Source of the DNA: Chitinophaga pinensis
Lineage (GTDB): Bacteria; Bacteroidota; Bacteroidia; Chitinophagales; CAMDFR01
DNA length: 64,000 nucleotides
NCBI GenBank assembly: GCA_945897725.1
Contig: CAMDFR010000005.1
Coordinates: forward strand, 1 to 64,000
Direction of reading: 5' to 3'
This document shows positions 20,941 to 30,977 of the stretch, in pieces. Position 1 is the first letter of the stretch; every line of letters begins with the position of its first letter. The notes under the pieces were generated by a model that made no database searches, had not been told where the DNA came from, and saw only the letters and a program-made list of their open reading frames with translations. The translations under genes and the position numbers were made by a program.

Positions 20941-21119
20941 GGCTTAAATATCAATGTATGAAAATAGTGATTTTTTATATAATTAATTCATTTTTCTTCA
21001 TCAATGTAAAAAAAGTGATGAATAGAGCAATAATTAACATGAAAATCCATCAAAATTTTATCTCTTGTGCATCTAAATAAATACATGTAAATCTTGCCAT
21101 TCATTAAAAAATATATTTT

Positions 21120-21199
21120 GCATGAGGGATAGTAGAACACTACCGTGTAGTGTCGAATAGCCCGACCTATGGCCTTTGTCGCTGCCATAGGGCATGCCC
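21120..21199 (-). repeat. GCATG...CATGC double-hairpin element, copy 2 (most compact)
   Basis: Minus strand GGGCATGCCCTATGGC-agcgacaaa-GGCCATAGGTCGGGCTATTCGACACTAC-acg-GTAGTGTTCTACTATCCCTCATGC. Stem 1 is CCTATGGC/GCCATAGG, stem 2 is ACACTAC/GTAGTGT. Confidence 0.85.
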
Positions 21200-21238
21200 A
21201 AAGTTATCTCACCTTCTTCAACATGTTTGAGAAGATAC

Positions 21239-22294
21239 TTAAAGTTGTGGACAGAACTGTACCCTAGTTTTCTTTCCAAAACATCCTCCATAAACAATTG
21301 ATAATTCAGGTCCACCTATCGTTCCAGATCCTGGACTGAATTTGGAAACGTTGATGTCATAGCTAAAACCAATTTGCAATTTATTGTAATCGAATCTTAT
21401 TGCAGGTGCAATGGCATCAAACTGATTATTGATTCTTGCAAAGACACCTAAATAAATAGCCATTTTATCTACCGGTAGATAGCCTAATTTATAACGCATA
21501 TATGTTCCCAAATTGAGTTGATTCGTTCCTTGACGCAAGAACATAAAAGAAGGCATCATACTCAATTTACCTTTTAACAATATTTGGCCTCCGCCATGAA
21601 AAACAAACTTAGTGTATTGTCTTGTCGGATTATTTTGATAGAAAACAAGTCGTGGCTGATTTAGGTGATAGAAGGCAAATCCCAAATAATAATTATTATA
21701 AAAATTATAGTCATTGGTTTTTCCAGAAACTCTGCGATTCATACTCCATAAGGCACCAGCAGAAATGTCTCCATAAAGAAAATTATTCCTATCTAATACT
21801 TCTTGTCTACCTCCAGGATTAAAATCGTAACCATCATATTGTTCATCAAGCGTTACTTTGGATAAGTCGATACTTTTATATCCCAAACCACCCATAATGC
21901 CTATTGACAGAGTAGAGGTAGCATATTTATTCAGAAGAATGTGATAGGCTAAAGCAAGATCTAACTTATGGGTGGCATAATTAATATCTCCACTTACGTC
22001 AGTATAAAAATTAAATCCAAAACCAAAAAAGTTTTTGTATTTGTATGCCTTCGCAATGCTCATATCATAAGATACATTAGCTGTTTTGTAGACGAATTGT
22101 GAGACTGACGCATTTCCATACTGCATCCTTACATTGCCACTTAATCTGTAACGACAACTATTTAAGCCAGCAAGCGCTGGATTTAGATTGAGTGGAGAGG
22201 CGTTATATTGAGTAAAATGAATGTCTTGCGCACTTATTTCATCGGCAGCAAAAACGAATACACTTATGAGTAGGATTATTATTCTATTCTTCAT
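21239..22294 (-). CDS. PorP/SprF family type IX secretion membrane protein
   Basis: 351 aa; 'QDIHFTQYNASPLNLNPALAGL', outer-membrane barrel-like C-terminus. 10 bp downstream of the giant PKD gene. Confidence 0.92.
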   Translation of the reverse strand: MKNRIIILLISVFVFAADEISAQDIHFTQYNASPLNLNPALAGLNSCRYRLSGNVRMQYGNASVSQFVYKTANVSYDMSIAKAYKYKNFFGFGFNFYTDVSGDINYATHKLDLALAYHILLNKYATSTLSIGIMGGLGYKSIDLSKVTLDEQYDGYDFNPGGRQEVLDRNNFLYGDISAGALWSMNRRVSGKTNDYNFYNNYYLGFAFYHLNQPRLVFYQNNPTRQYTKFVFHGGGQILLKGKLSMMPSFMFLRQGTNQLNLGTYMRYKLGYLPVDKMAIYLGVFARINNQFDAIAPAIRFDYNKLQIGFSYDINVSKFSPGSGTIGGPELSIVYGGCFGKKTRVQFCPQL

Positions 22295-22304
22295 TCTAAT
22301 TAGC

Positions 22305-25300
22305 TTATCTTAACAGTGAAACGTTACCAGTTAATGTTACTTTTTCGTTATTTGTGCAATAGCCTTCCATGTAGTAAACATAAACCCCCGTATCAACATT
22401 CTTACCACTTTTATCTGTTCCATACCATGCAGTATTTTTATCATTTGGTTTAATGTTTTTTGCCTCATATAAGAGGTTACCCCATCTATCAAATATCCTA
22501 AAAATAGTGATATCCATTAGGCCATATCCACGTGGATAGAATGCATCATTTTTGCCATCACTGTTTGGAGTGAATGTATTTGGAATATACATGTTTTCTT
22601 TACCACACTCATTATAGACAAATACGGTTACACTATCTTCGGATGTGCAATACGCATTAACCATACTGTAATAGATGATCGCAGTATATGTAGTGGTAGC
22701 AGCCGGTTGGGCGACAGGCTCGATACAGTCATAACAATCTAAAGTAGCACTTGGGAACCAAAGAATACTATCAATTCTACCAGCAGGATAGGCGGTAAGC
22801 TGAGAAGTTGCTCCTAGTAATATACGTTGAGGAGTAGCAGTAACATCAAGTGGCATAGGAGGTAAAACCTTAATAGTAATCACTTGCGAAGTTGGAGGAC
22901 AAACTCTGTAGGGCCCGAGTGTTGTGACGGTATATGCGATAGAAGTTGCAGGAGTTGAAACCACATAAGCACTATCAGTACGATCCAAGAAGGTGGACGG
23001 TGTCCAAATATAATAAGTTCCTCCTGTGCCATGTAAGGTTACCGAATTACCTTGACAAACTGATGTATCATTGTATGCAATCAGAGCCGTTTGCCAATCT
23101 ACCCAAACTGTTTTGAAGGCAGTATCTGAGCAACCATTCAAGTCCATAACTATCAGCTGTACATCTTTTCCACCAGAGTCTGTGTAGACCTTTATTGGAT
23201 TTTGAACGAAATCACCAGTTGGAGAAGGACCATAAAAACTCCAATCCCATGATGTAATCACTCCTGAGCCAGGAGATGATCTATCTGTGAATTGCATTGG
23301 AGCGTTCATACAGGTTGTGTCCGCATTAAAATCAGCTAATGGAGGCTGATTAACCGTAACAGCTATACGAGCAGTATCTATACAACCAATAGTATCTGTA
23401 ATGGTAAGTGTAATGAAGTAGTTACCTGATAGCGCATAAGTATGACAAATATTTGGAGTGGTATAGTCAGGAATAAGATCACCTGTGACTTCCCATAACC
23501 AATTACTGATAGGTGCTCCAGTGGATGTAGAAGAATCGATGAAACAAAAAGGTGTGCCCAAACAAACCTTATTATCTGGTGAAAGAATAAAACGAGCAAC
23601 AGGATTCTCATTACCACCGACCGGTTTAACAATAGTATCAAAACATCCACGAACATCGCTTACTACTAATTGAACCTGATGTGATAGCAAATCACCAAAT
23701 GACCAACTTGGATTTTGAATGATACCGATTCCTGGATCGAAATACCAATTCCATGCATTTATAGAACCTCCAGTGCCATTTACTGAAATGCTAGAATTAA
23801 AGTTCACAGGTAAAAAACCGCAACCACCAGAAAAGGTGAAATCAGCAACAGGCAAAGTAAAAGTAAATAAATTAGTATTGCTTGTGTCGTCTTTACATCC
23901 AAAAGCATCAGTTACAAAGAGTCGAACAGGATGTGCACCAGCTGTGGCATATAAACGAATCTCAGCAGAAGTTCTTGCCGTATCTAGTGGATCAAATACC
24001 CATGTGTAGCTTGTTATTGGGAAAGATCCTGCTAATGAATTAGAAAGAACATGATTAGAATCTCCTAAACACACAGAATCGATAGTAAATCTTGCAACTG
24101 GATTATTAAATATATAGGCATTAATGGAGGTATCGTCAGAACATCCAGCAGAGTTAGTCACCGTAAGAGTTACCAGTTTTGGACCGGCTGTGGTATACAA
24201 ATATGATGGATTTCTTAGAGTTGAAACAGGCGGTGTTGTAAAGTTCCAGTTCCATGAGGCGATGACACCGAAATTGGCTGAAGAGGAATCGAGTAGATAA
24301 ATACTATCACCCAAACAAGCAGAATCAGTAATAAAATTTGCAATAGGATTGGGATTGACAATAACATTAACAAAAGTATCATCTGTACAACCAAAGCGAT
24401 CTGTGACGGTTAATTGAACGCGATAAGTGCCTGAACGTGTATAGCGATAGGTTGGATTTCGAAGCGAAGATACATCTGAAGTAATGGTAGTATCACCAAA
24501 ATTCCAACTCCATGAAGTAATTACTCCAAGACCTACAGAACTAGTACTGATAAAATTCATTGTATCTCCTGGGCAAAGTGTATCTCCTGCAAAGGAGGCG
24601 GTAGGCAAGGCAACAACGATCGCTCTCATGCCAGTATCATCTTTACAACCATTGGTATCTGTAACCACTAAATAGGCATAATGGCTGTAAGAAGGACTAG
24701 GATAGGTATAAGGTGGTATTGGATAACAATATACCGGATTCAAAAGTGTTGAAGTGTCTAATGTATTATCAATCACAGCAGAGGTATCGAAGATCCACGA
24801 ATTTAAACGTATGGAAGAGGACACAGCAGTTGAAAAATTGGTAAAGGTATTACAAGCATAGGCACAAGAAGTATCAACTCTAAAGTTTGCAATTGGATTT
24901 GCATATACACGAATAGAGATAAATGTATCCTTAGAACATCCGGCATTTGAAACATTTAGATGAACGGAATAAGTCCCTGCTGCTGTATAATAGTAAGAAG
25001 GATTTTGACTATTTGATGTATCAGCTAAGGTAGAAAGATCGCCAAAATTCCATCTCCATGAAACTATTGAACCACCAGAAGGGGAAGAAGATAAATCCAA
25101 AAACCTAGTGGAATCACCAACACAAGGAGCATTTGTAGCAAAATTTGCAATTGGTAAACGGAGTACCAAAGTTGGAATAATTGTATCATCCAAACATCCG
25201 AACGAATTAATAGTTCGTAAACTAACGTTGTAGGTGCCGGCAGTCGTGAATCGGTGAGCAGGATTATTTAAAATTGAAGTTGGTGGGTCTGCAAAATTCC

Positions 25301-28300
25301 ATGTCCAACTTGTGAGTGTTCCAATATTTGTGACCGAAGTGTTAGTAAAATGCGTTGAATCTCCTACACATACAGTATCATTTACAAAGCCAGCGTATAC
25401 CCTACTAACAAAAATGGTAACAGTATCAAAAGAAGTACAACCAGCAGTATCGGTTACTGTTAGAATGTATGTGGTTGTAGAATCTGGAGTGCTTAGTGGA
25501 TTGCTGATAATAGTCGAACTTAAAAAAGTAGCTGGTGACCATGCATAAGTTTTTCCTCCAGCGCCAACAAGTCTTGCACTTCTACCATAGCAAATAGTCG
25601 TGTCACGACCTGCATTTGCAATCGGATTAGATACTATTAAAATAGATTTGAATGTTGAATCTACACAACCAAGTGTATCTGTTATGGTAAGCTTGACAGA
25701 ATATGTTCCGGCTGTAACATAATCAAATGTTGGATTTTGTAGACTACTATTCGAAGCACCTGGCCTATCAAATTGCCAATTCCATCTGGAAATAGTAGTG
25801 TCTCCAGTAGAGAAATCTGTAAAAGTTATAGGAATATCAGCGATGCACTGAAGTGAGTCACTTCTCATAAAATTAGCTACTGGTCTTCGTCTAATGGTTA
25901 CTATTCTAACGATAGAATCTCCACATCCAGCTGCAGAATTATATCCATATAATCTCACTCGATAGGTACCTGGAGAGGTATATTTATGGCAGACATTAGC
26001 GCTCGTTCCATGAGCAGAACCATCACCATAGTCCCAATCATAAATAGTAGGTTGTAATCTACTCACCAAATAAATTGAACTATCGTAAAAGCAAACAGTT
26101 CCTGTATCACAAACAACAGAAGGAAACGATCCGAATTTAAGCCATAGACTATCAACTGTTAATTGAATACGTGGACTAACAACAACGGCACACCCCGCGC
26201 TATCAATGAGATAAAGTTCAGGTTCGAATCTACCAGTATCTCTGGCTGGTATAGTTGGGAAATAGTAAGCAAATCTAAAAATATCGGTAATTGTAGAATC
26301 TGCAGGCGGTGCCGGAGATCGAACAATGCGCACTGGAGGAGAGTACCCCCTGCCTGGCAACCAATAATACTCAGTAGTATTCACACTATTGACTGTAACC
26401 GTAACACTATCTCCCACGCACATCGACCCAGGAGAAAAGGAGAAACTACCAGTAGGTCCTTTAATAAAAATGTAGCTCGGTTTTGTAATAGTGTCGGTGC
26501 AACCATCACAAGTTCTAACAATGAGTTGCACGGAGTAGAGACCAGGAACCAGATAAAAATGGGTAGGATTTTGTAAAAAGGAGTGTACGCTACCATCACC
26601 AAAATCCCAATCCCAACTGCAAATATTGGTATAAGAAGAGTCGTAAAAACGAATGACGCCACCATCACAATTAAAAAATGTATCATCTGTACCAAAATTA
26701 GCAATAGGTTCATAGACCCTTACCTGTTTAGACATCACCGAATCACATCCAAGTGAATCTGTTACCGTGAGAGTAACAGTATAAAGTCCAGGTGCCGAAT
26801 AAGTTAAATTTCCTAAGTTTCGAACATTGGCAGCAGTACTTGAGGTTGCCCCTGGGAAAGTCCAAGCATAAATTGGTTTGTAACCACTAGCGTTTGAAGT
26901 AACACGTACCAAATTACCCAAACAGATTAAGGTGTCAATATTAAAATCTGCTACTGGGTTGATTACACGAACCATCCTAGGTGCTGTGGTCTTAGAACAT
27001 CCGATAGAATCCCAAATTGTTAGGGTAACATTATAGTCACCAGTACGTGTAAATGTGTAACAAGGATTGAGCGCTGAAGAGGTGTCTGAAACACTTAAAG
27101 AATCCCCAAAGTCCCATCTTCTTCTAACGATACTATCACAAAGAGCTGTGGAAGAATCATAGTAGCACACTGTAAGTGGACCACAGCCAACTTTTAGACT
27201 GGCACCCATTTTAGCTGTCAATACCCTAATATTTAGATAATTTGGCTTTATGAGTTCTCTAGAACAGCCAAAACCATCAATATATTGCATGATTACATAT
27301 TTTAGACAAGATAGATTTGCTACACTATTTCTTGTTGTTAATCCATAGGTACTTCCTGTCCAAGGAGTTGTAACAGTCGAGCTTGTTCCCATAAAAACCC
27401 ATCTAGTGCTACTTCCAGTGCGAATAGAAGAAGATGTATTGATATAACTAACCACTGTCCCCTGACATACATCACGAGACGATAGCATAAAATCGGTAAC
27501 AACATTAGTGATACAAAATGTCAAACGATTTTGATGCGTACAACCAGTGAGATCACTATGCACTGTAAGGGTTACAGTATAGCAACCGGTATCAGGATAA
27601 GTGAATGTCGGATTAAATACGTGGGAGGTATCATCGGAGGATCCAACCACACCAAAATCCCAAAAGGCTGTCATGGTGCTATCTCCCAGTGATTGATTGA
27701 TGAAGGACTTTGTTAGAACACTTGGGCAGACTGTACTATCAGTGAATCTTGCGATTGGTCCATGAATATATACAGTGTCCCCATAAATGAGTCGTTCTCC
27801 GCAACCATATAAGAAGGCCCTAATGATAGGAACAAAGAACCCTGTATCTGTATAGATGTGGGCATAACTATGTATAACAGTGTCTTTCAATAGCGTATTA
27901 TTAAATCCATCACCCCAATTTATTTTAACTGAATCTGCCCTACCAGTAACGGTGATAATAACTCCTGTATCTTCAAAACACATATCGGTTGGAGAAATAC
28001 TTACAGAAATATTTGGCGTATCTCCTGCGCAAATCATTTTAGGGTATAAGGTAGTGTCGCGACAACCCCTTCCTGTTACGGTAATTAATCTAACATCATA
28101 ACAACCAGTATCAGTGAACGTAATTCCTGGCTTTTTTAAGGTACTAGTAAAAACAGGTGTTCTACCAAGTCCAAAAGTCCAAGATCGAGATGCTATACTA
28201 TCACAAGCATTCACAACCGTATTATCCAAGAATGAATCTATAATTGGCAAACAACCCCTTGTGAGCCCTGTTCTAACGATAGAATTAGTATAATCTGCAA

Positions 28301-29726
28301 TGACAACGTTACCAGGAAGTGTTCTAGAATTGGTACAGCCTGGCGAGGTTGTAATCAACAAGGTTCCTAAAGGAGCAGTTAATGAAGTGGTGGATATAGA
28401 GCCATAACAAACTACATGTGGTCCAGGTCCAATTGCAGTACTTGGCGTACCACTTGGGAATGTCCAGGTATAGACAGCTGGAGGTATTCCAGAACCTGAT
28501 GCAGGTGTAGAACCAGTGCTATTATAGGTAACGCAAACTGGTCCAATACAGGATTCAAGACAACCTGTGGCAGAAGCCACGGCCACCGGAGGCGGTGTAA
28601 TAGATCCAATGGTTACTGTTCGAGTGGAATCATCTGTGCATCCTCCAAAATCTGTGCGTAAACGAACGCTATAACTACCTGCAGCTGCGGCGCAAAATGT
28701 AAATGGGCTGCCAGTGCCTGTAGCTGGCGATGTAGATCCAGGTGTTACTGTCCAACTGAAAGAAGAACCACCACCAACTGCTGTACAGGTAACACAAATC
28801 ACACCACATCCAGGTGTCGTAGAATAAGTGAAAGAGGTAAGTGGTGCTGGAGTAATCGAGATAACCACAGGTATTCTAATTGTATCCACACAACCAGAAC
28901 TATTTCTGACTAACAAACCAACATCATAAGTGCCGGAAGTTGTATAGGTACGAGTAGTCGTCACACCACTTGGTGCATCGCCTGCCCCTCCATAGATATA
29001 ATCATTATTAGTATCCCATAGCGTAGAGGTAACAGCACCTGATGAGGTACTGGTAAAGGTAACCACCAATGGAGAAGTACAACTAGTGGTGGAAGAAGTA
29101 ATAAAACTTGCGTCCACTCCTGCAACAGCATGAAAGGTATCTACCAAAGTTCCACTTACCGCACAACCACAAGAGTTTCTCATGTAATACGTTAAATTGT
29201 AATTCCCCGCACTCGTGTAGGTAGTTGTAAAAGACGAAGAAGTATAAATGGTATCTCCTTCTGGTTGAATACTCGTACTTGCAAAAGTACCACAACCAGG
29301 AATGGAAGCATTTGTAACAGTAAAAACAGCAGGTAGATCACAAGAATAGGTAGGTGTAATGGTAAAAATAGGCGTAGGATTTGCATATACCTCAATACAA
29401 TTCGGAGGACTCAATTGAAAGGAATCTCTTTGTCCAGCGCTATTTGTCACAACTAACTTCACACAATAAGTACCAGGACTTGAAAACAAATGACTCACAG
29501 AACTAGCAGTGGTTGAAGTACTTGTTAAGGGAGAATCGCCCCAATACCAAATAGCACTGGTGATAGCAGGTGATCCTACACTTGTGTTGGTGAAAGTAAC
29601 TAATGCAGAACCACATCTTGGCGTATAAGAGACGGTAAAACCAGCGGTTATTGATGCATAACTATATGAACTTATAAAAAGTACAAATAGTGTTGACAGT
29701 AATTTATGGTAAAAAGTTTGTTTCAT
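22305..29726 (-). CDS. Giant PKD-repeat T9SS type-B sorting-domain surface protein
   Basis: ORF to 29777; MKQTFYHKLL signal-peptide start at 29726 (~2473 aa). Many PKD motifs ('WNFGD...NPTYRYTTSGTYRVQLTVTD'); C-terminal 'IPNTFTPNSDGKNDAFYPRG...FDRWGNLLYEA...GNVSLLR'. Confidence 0.93.
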   Translation of the reverse strand: MKQTFYHKLLSTLFVLFISSYSYASITAGFTVSYTPRCGSALVTFTNTSVGSPAITSAIWYWGDSPLTSTSTTASSVSHLFSSPGTYCVKLVVTNSAGQRDSFQLSPPNCIEVYANPTPIFTITPTYSCDLPAVFTVTNASIPGCGTFASTSIQPEGDTIYTSSSFTTTYTSAGNYNLTYYMRNSCGCAVSGTLVDTFHAVAGVDASFITSSTTSCTSPLVVTFTSTSSGAVTSTLWDTNNDYIYGGAGDAPSGVTTTRTYTTSGTYDVGLLVRNSSGCVDTIRIPVVISITPAPLTSFTYSTTPGCGVICVTCTAVGGGSSFSWTVTPGSTSPATGTGSPFTFCAAAAGSYSVRLRTDFGGCTDDSTRTVTIGSITPPPVAVASATGCLESCIGPVCVTYNSTGSTPASGSGIPPAVYTWTFPSGTPSTAIGPGPHVVCYGSISTTSLTAPLGTLLITTSPGCTNSRTLPGNVVIADYTNSIVRTGLTRGCLPIIDSFLDNTVVNACDSIASRSWTFGLGRTPVFTSTLKKPGITFTDTGCYDVRLITVTGRGCRDTTLYPKMICAGDTPNISVSISPTDMCFEDTGVIITVTGRADSVKINWGDGFNNTLLKDTVIHSYAHIYTDTGFFVPIIRAFLYGCGERLIYGDTVYIHGPIARFTDSTVCPSVLTKSFINQSLGDSTMTAFWDFGVVGSSDDTSHVFNPTFTYPDTGCYTVTLTVHSDLTGCTHQNRLTFCITNVVTDFMLSSRDVCQGTVVSYINTSSSIRTGSSTRWVFMGTSSTVTTPWTGSTYGLTTRNSVANLSCLKYVIMQYIDGFGCSRELIKPNYLNIRVLTAKMGASLKVGCGPLTVCYYDSSTALCDSIVRRRWDFGDSLSVSDTSSALNPCYTFTRTGDYNVTLTIWDSIGCSKTTAPRMVRVINPVADFNIDTLICLGNLVRVTSNASGYKPIYAWTFPGATSSTAANVRNLGNLTYSAPGLYTVTLTVTDSLGCDSVMSKQVRVYEPIANFGTDDTFFNCDGGVIRFYDSSYTNICSWDWDFGDGSVHSFLQNPTHFYLVPGLYSVQLIVRTCDGCTDTITKPSYIFIKGPTGSFSFSPGSMCVGDSVTVTVNSVNTTEYYWLPGRGYSPPVRIVRSPAPPADSTITDIFRFAYYFPTIPARDTGRFEPELYLIDSAGCAVVVSPRIQLTVDSLWLKFGSFPSVVCDTGTVCFYDSSIYLVSRLQPTIYDWDYGDGSAHGTSANVCHKYTSPGTYRVRLYGYNSAAGCGDSIVRIVTIRRRPVANFMRSDSLQCIADIPITFTDFSTGDTTISRWNWQFDRPGASNSSLQNPTFDYVTAGTYSVKLTITDTLGCVDSTFKSILIVSNPIANAGRDTTICYGRSARLVGAGGKTYAWSPATFLSSTIISNPLSTPDSTTTYILTVTDTAGCTSFDTVTIFVSRVYAGFVNDTVCVGDSTHFTNTSVTNIGTLTSWTWNFADPPTSILNNPAHRFTTAGTYNVSLRTINSFGCLDDTIIPTLVLRLPIANFATNAPCVGDSTRFLDLSSSPSGGSIVSWRWNFGDLSTLADTSNSQNPSYYYTAAGTYSVHLNVSNAGCSKDTFISIRVYANPIANFRVDTSCAYACNTFTNFSTAVSSSIRLNSWIFDTSAVIDNTLDTSTLLNPVYCYPIPPYTYPSPSYSHYAYLVVTDTNGCKDDTGMRAIVVALPTASFAGDTLCPGDTMNFISTSSVGLGVITSWSWNFGDTTITSDVSSLRNPTYRYTRSGTYRVQLTVTDRFGCTDDTFVNVIVNPNPIANFITDSACLGDSIYLLDSSSANFGVIASWNWNFTTPPVSTLRNPSYLYTTAGPKLVTLTVTNSAGCSDDTSINAYIFNNPVARFTIDSVCLGDSNHVLSNSLAGSFPITSYTWVFDPLDTARTSAEIRLYATAGAHPVRLFVTDAFGCKDDTSNTNLFTFTLPVADFTFSGGCGFLPVNFNSSISVNGTGGSINAWNWYFDPGIGIIQNPSWSFGDLLSHQVQLVVSDVRGCFDTIVKPVGGNENPVARFILSPDNKVCLGTPFCFIDSSTSTGAPISNWLWEVTGDLIPDYTTPNICHTYALSGNYFITLTITDTIGCIDTARIAVTVNQPPLADFNADTTCMNAPMQFTDRSSPGSGVITSWDWSFYGPSPTGDFVQNPIKVYTDSGGKDVQLIVMDLNGCSDTAFKTVWVDWQTALIAYNDTSVCQGNSVTLHGTGGTYYIWTPSTFLDRTDSAYVVSTPATSIAYTVTTLGPYRVCPPTSQVITIKVLPPMPLDVTATPQRILLGATSQLTAYPAGRIDSILWFPSATLDCYDCIEPVAQPAATTTYTAIIYYSMVNAYCTSEDSVTVFVYNECGKENMYIPNTFTPNSDGKNDAFYPRGYGLMDITIFRIFDRWGNLLYEAKNIKPNDKNTAWYGTDKSGKNVDTGVYVYYMEGYCTNNEKVTLTGNVSLLR

Positions 29727-29821
29727 TGCTTTGTTAATTTCTTGACTATCCTCGATTAATTTGTAAAAATATAACATTTTTTTTGAATTTTGTATGTTGA
29801 ATATTTATGATTCTTACGTAC

Positions 29822-30826
29822 TTAAAATTTAGGGCAATAAAGACCTTTTGTTCGCTTCTGACAACTAACGGGAATAATGTATTGAGCAGACACCTCAAAA
29901 GCCCCTCTTCCACTGCTAGCCGCTTTTAGTTCTGATAAATTAAAGTCATAGGTAACTCCTATTAAAACATTTTTTATATCAGCACGAACACCAAGAATAA
30001 ATGCATCAGCGACAGGTTTTGCAAATCTACCCCAGGCTCCAATTGCGATTGCTGTCTCGCTATAATAATCTTCACCGATAATATATTGGAGATAAGTTCC
30101 AGCAACACCTTGCATTGCCTGCCCTTGCTTTTGAAACAAAGCTGATGGTATGATGTTCCACTTATTTCCCAGCTCAACCAAAGCTCCTGCGCTTAATGAA
30201 TACTTCATAGCTAGACGAGATTTCTTATCACCTAAAAACGAATTGACTGGCTTGTTGAGATGATTCGCAGAAAATCCAACATACATGTTGAGTCTATCCG
30301 CTAATTGTGCATGCCACATTAATCCAGCAGCAAAATCGAAAATGAATATAGACTTGGAAATCTGATTGCTTTCTGGAATATTATCCGGGTAAATCGCCTT
30401 CGATAAATCTATACCTCTTTGGTAAAAATTACCTTGAAAGCCCACTGAGAGAGAATGTTTGACACGAGTGCCGAAGCCCTTTGAATACGCAAGAGAAAGT
30501 CCTAATTGCGTGGTTCTTAAAGATAAATCTCCAGCTTTGTCCCCAGCAAATACGAACCCAATTGCAAAGTAATCACGCTTCCATTTACATTTCATAAAAT
30601 TCATGTCAAATGACCCAGCATAAGTTTCATATTTGGATTTCACTGAGCCCCATTGATTCCTATAATTTACACCCAATCTGTATTTTCCGAGCATGAAGCC
30701 AGTCATTGCTGGATTCAATATCAAAGGCGCGCTATGAAACTGCGAAAGATGAAAATCCTGAGCCATAACGGTTGTTGCAAATAGCAGCTGGAGTATAATG
30801 ATTCCTATAAAATTTCCTTTTTTCAT
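29822..30826 (-). CDS. PorP/SprF family type IX secretion membrane protein
   Basis: 334 aa; 'QDFHLSQFHSAPLILNPAMTGFM', 'YRNQWGS'. Confidence 0.92.
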   Translation of the reverse strand: MKKGNFIGIIILQLLFATTVMAQDFHLSQFHSAPLILNPAMTGFMLGKYRLGVNYRNQWGSVKSKYETYAGSFDMNFMKCKWKRDYFAIGFVFAGDKAGDLSLRTTQLGLSLAYSKGFGTRVKHSLSVGFQGNFYQRGIDLSKAIYPDNIPESNQISKSIFIFDFAAGLMWHAQLADRLNMYVGFSANHLNKPVNSFLGDKKSRLAMKYSLSAGALVELGNKWNIIPSALFQKQGQAMQGVAGTYLQYIIGEDYYSETAIAIGAWGRFAKPVADAFILGVRADIKNVLIGVTYDFNLSELKAASSGRGAFEVSAQYIIPVSCQKRTKGLYCPKF

Positions 30827-30977
30827 GACTTTTACTAAAAACTTTTATTCACGATACAAACATCTAGTCGTTGCCCATTCGTTTATAACTCAAAAATTAC
30901 AATGTATTGTATCTTCCTTAATATCTAATTTACGTATTTTATTACAAGAACTATTTTAAAACTATAAATATCGTTCA

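Noticed and set aside
20988-21315. ORFs 20988..21188 and 21073..21315 (-)
   Set aside because: They cover the double-hairpin element and overlap the 3' end of the PorP/SprF gene; translation does not look like a protein family.
22305-29726. Numerous shadow ORFs in the giant PKD gene (e.g. 23378..23656 -, 23719..24009 +, 26163..26576 +, 26381..26713 -)
   Set aside because: Antisense or out-of-frame to a long, clearly coding repeat protein; compositions are typical of frame-shifted translations.
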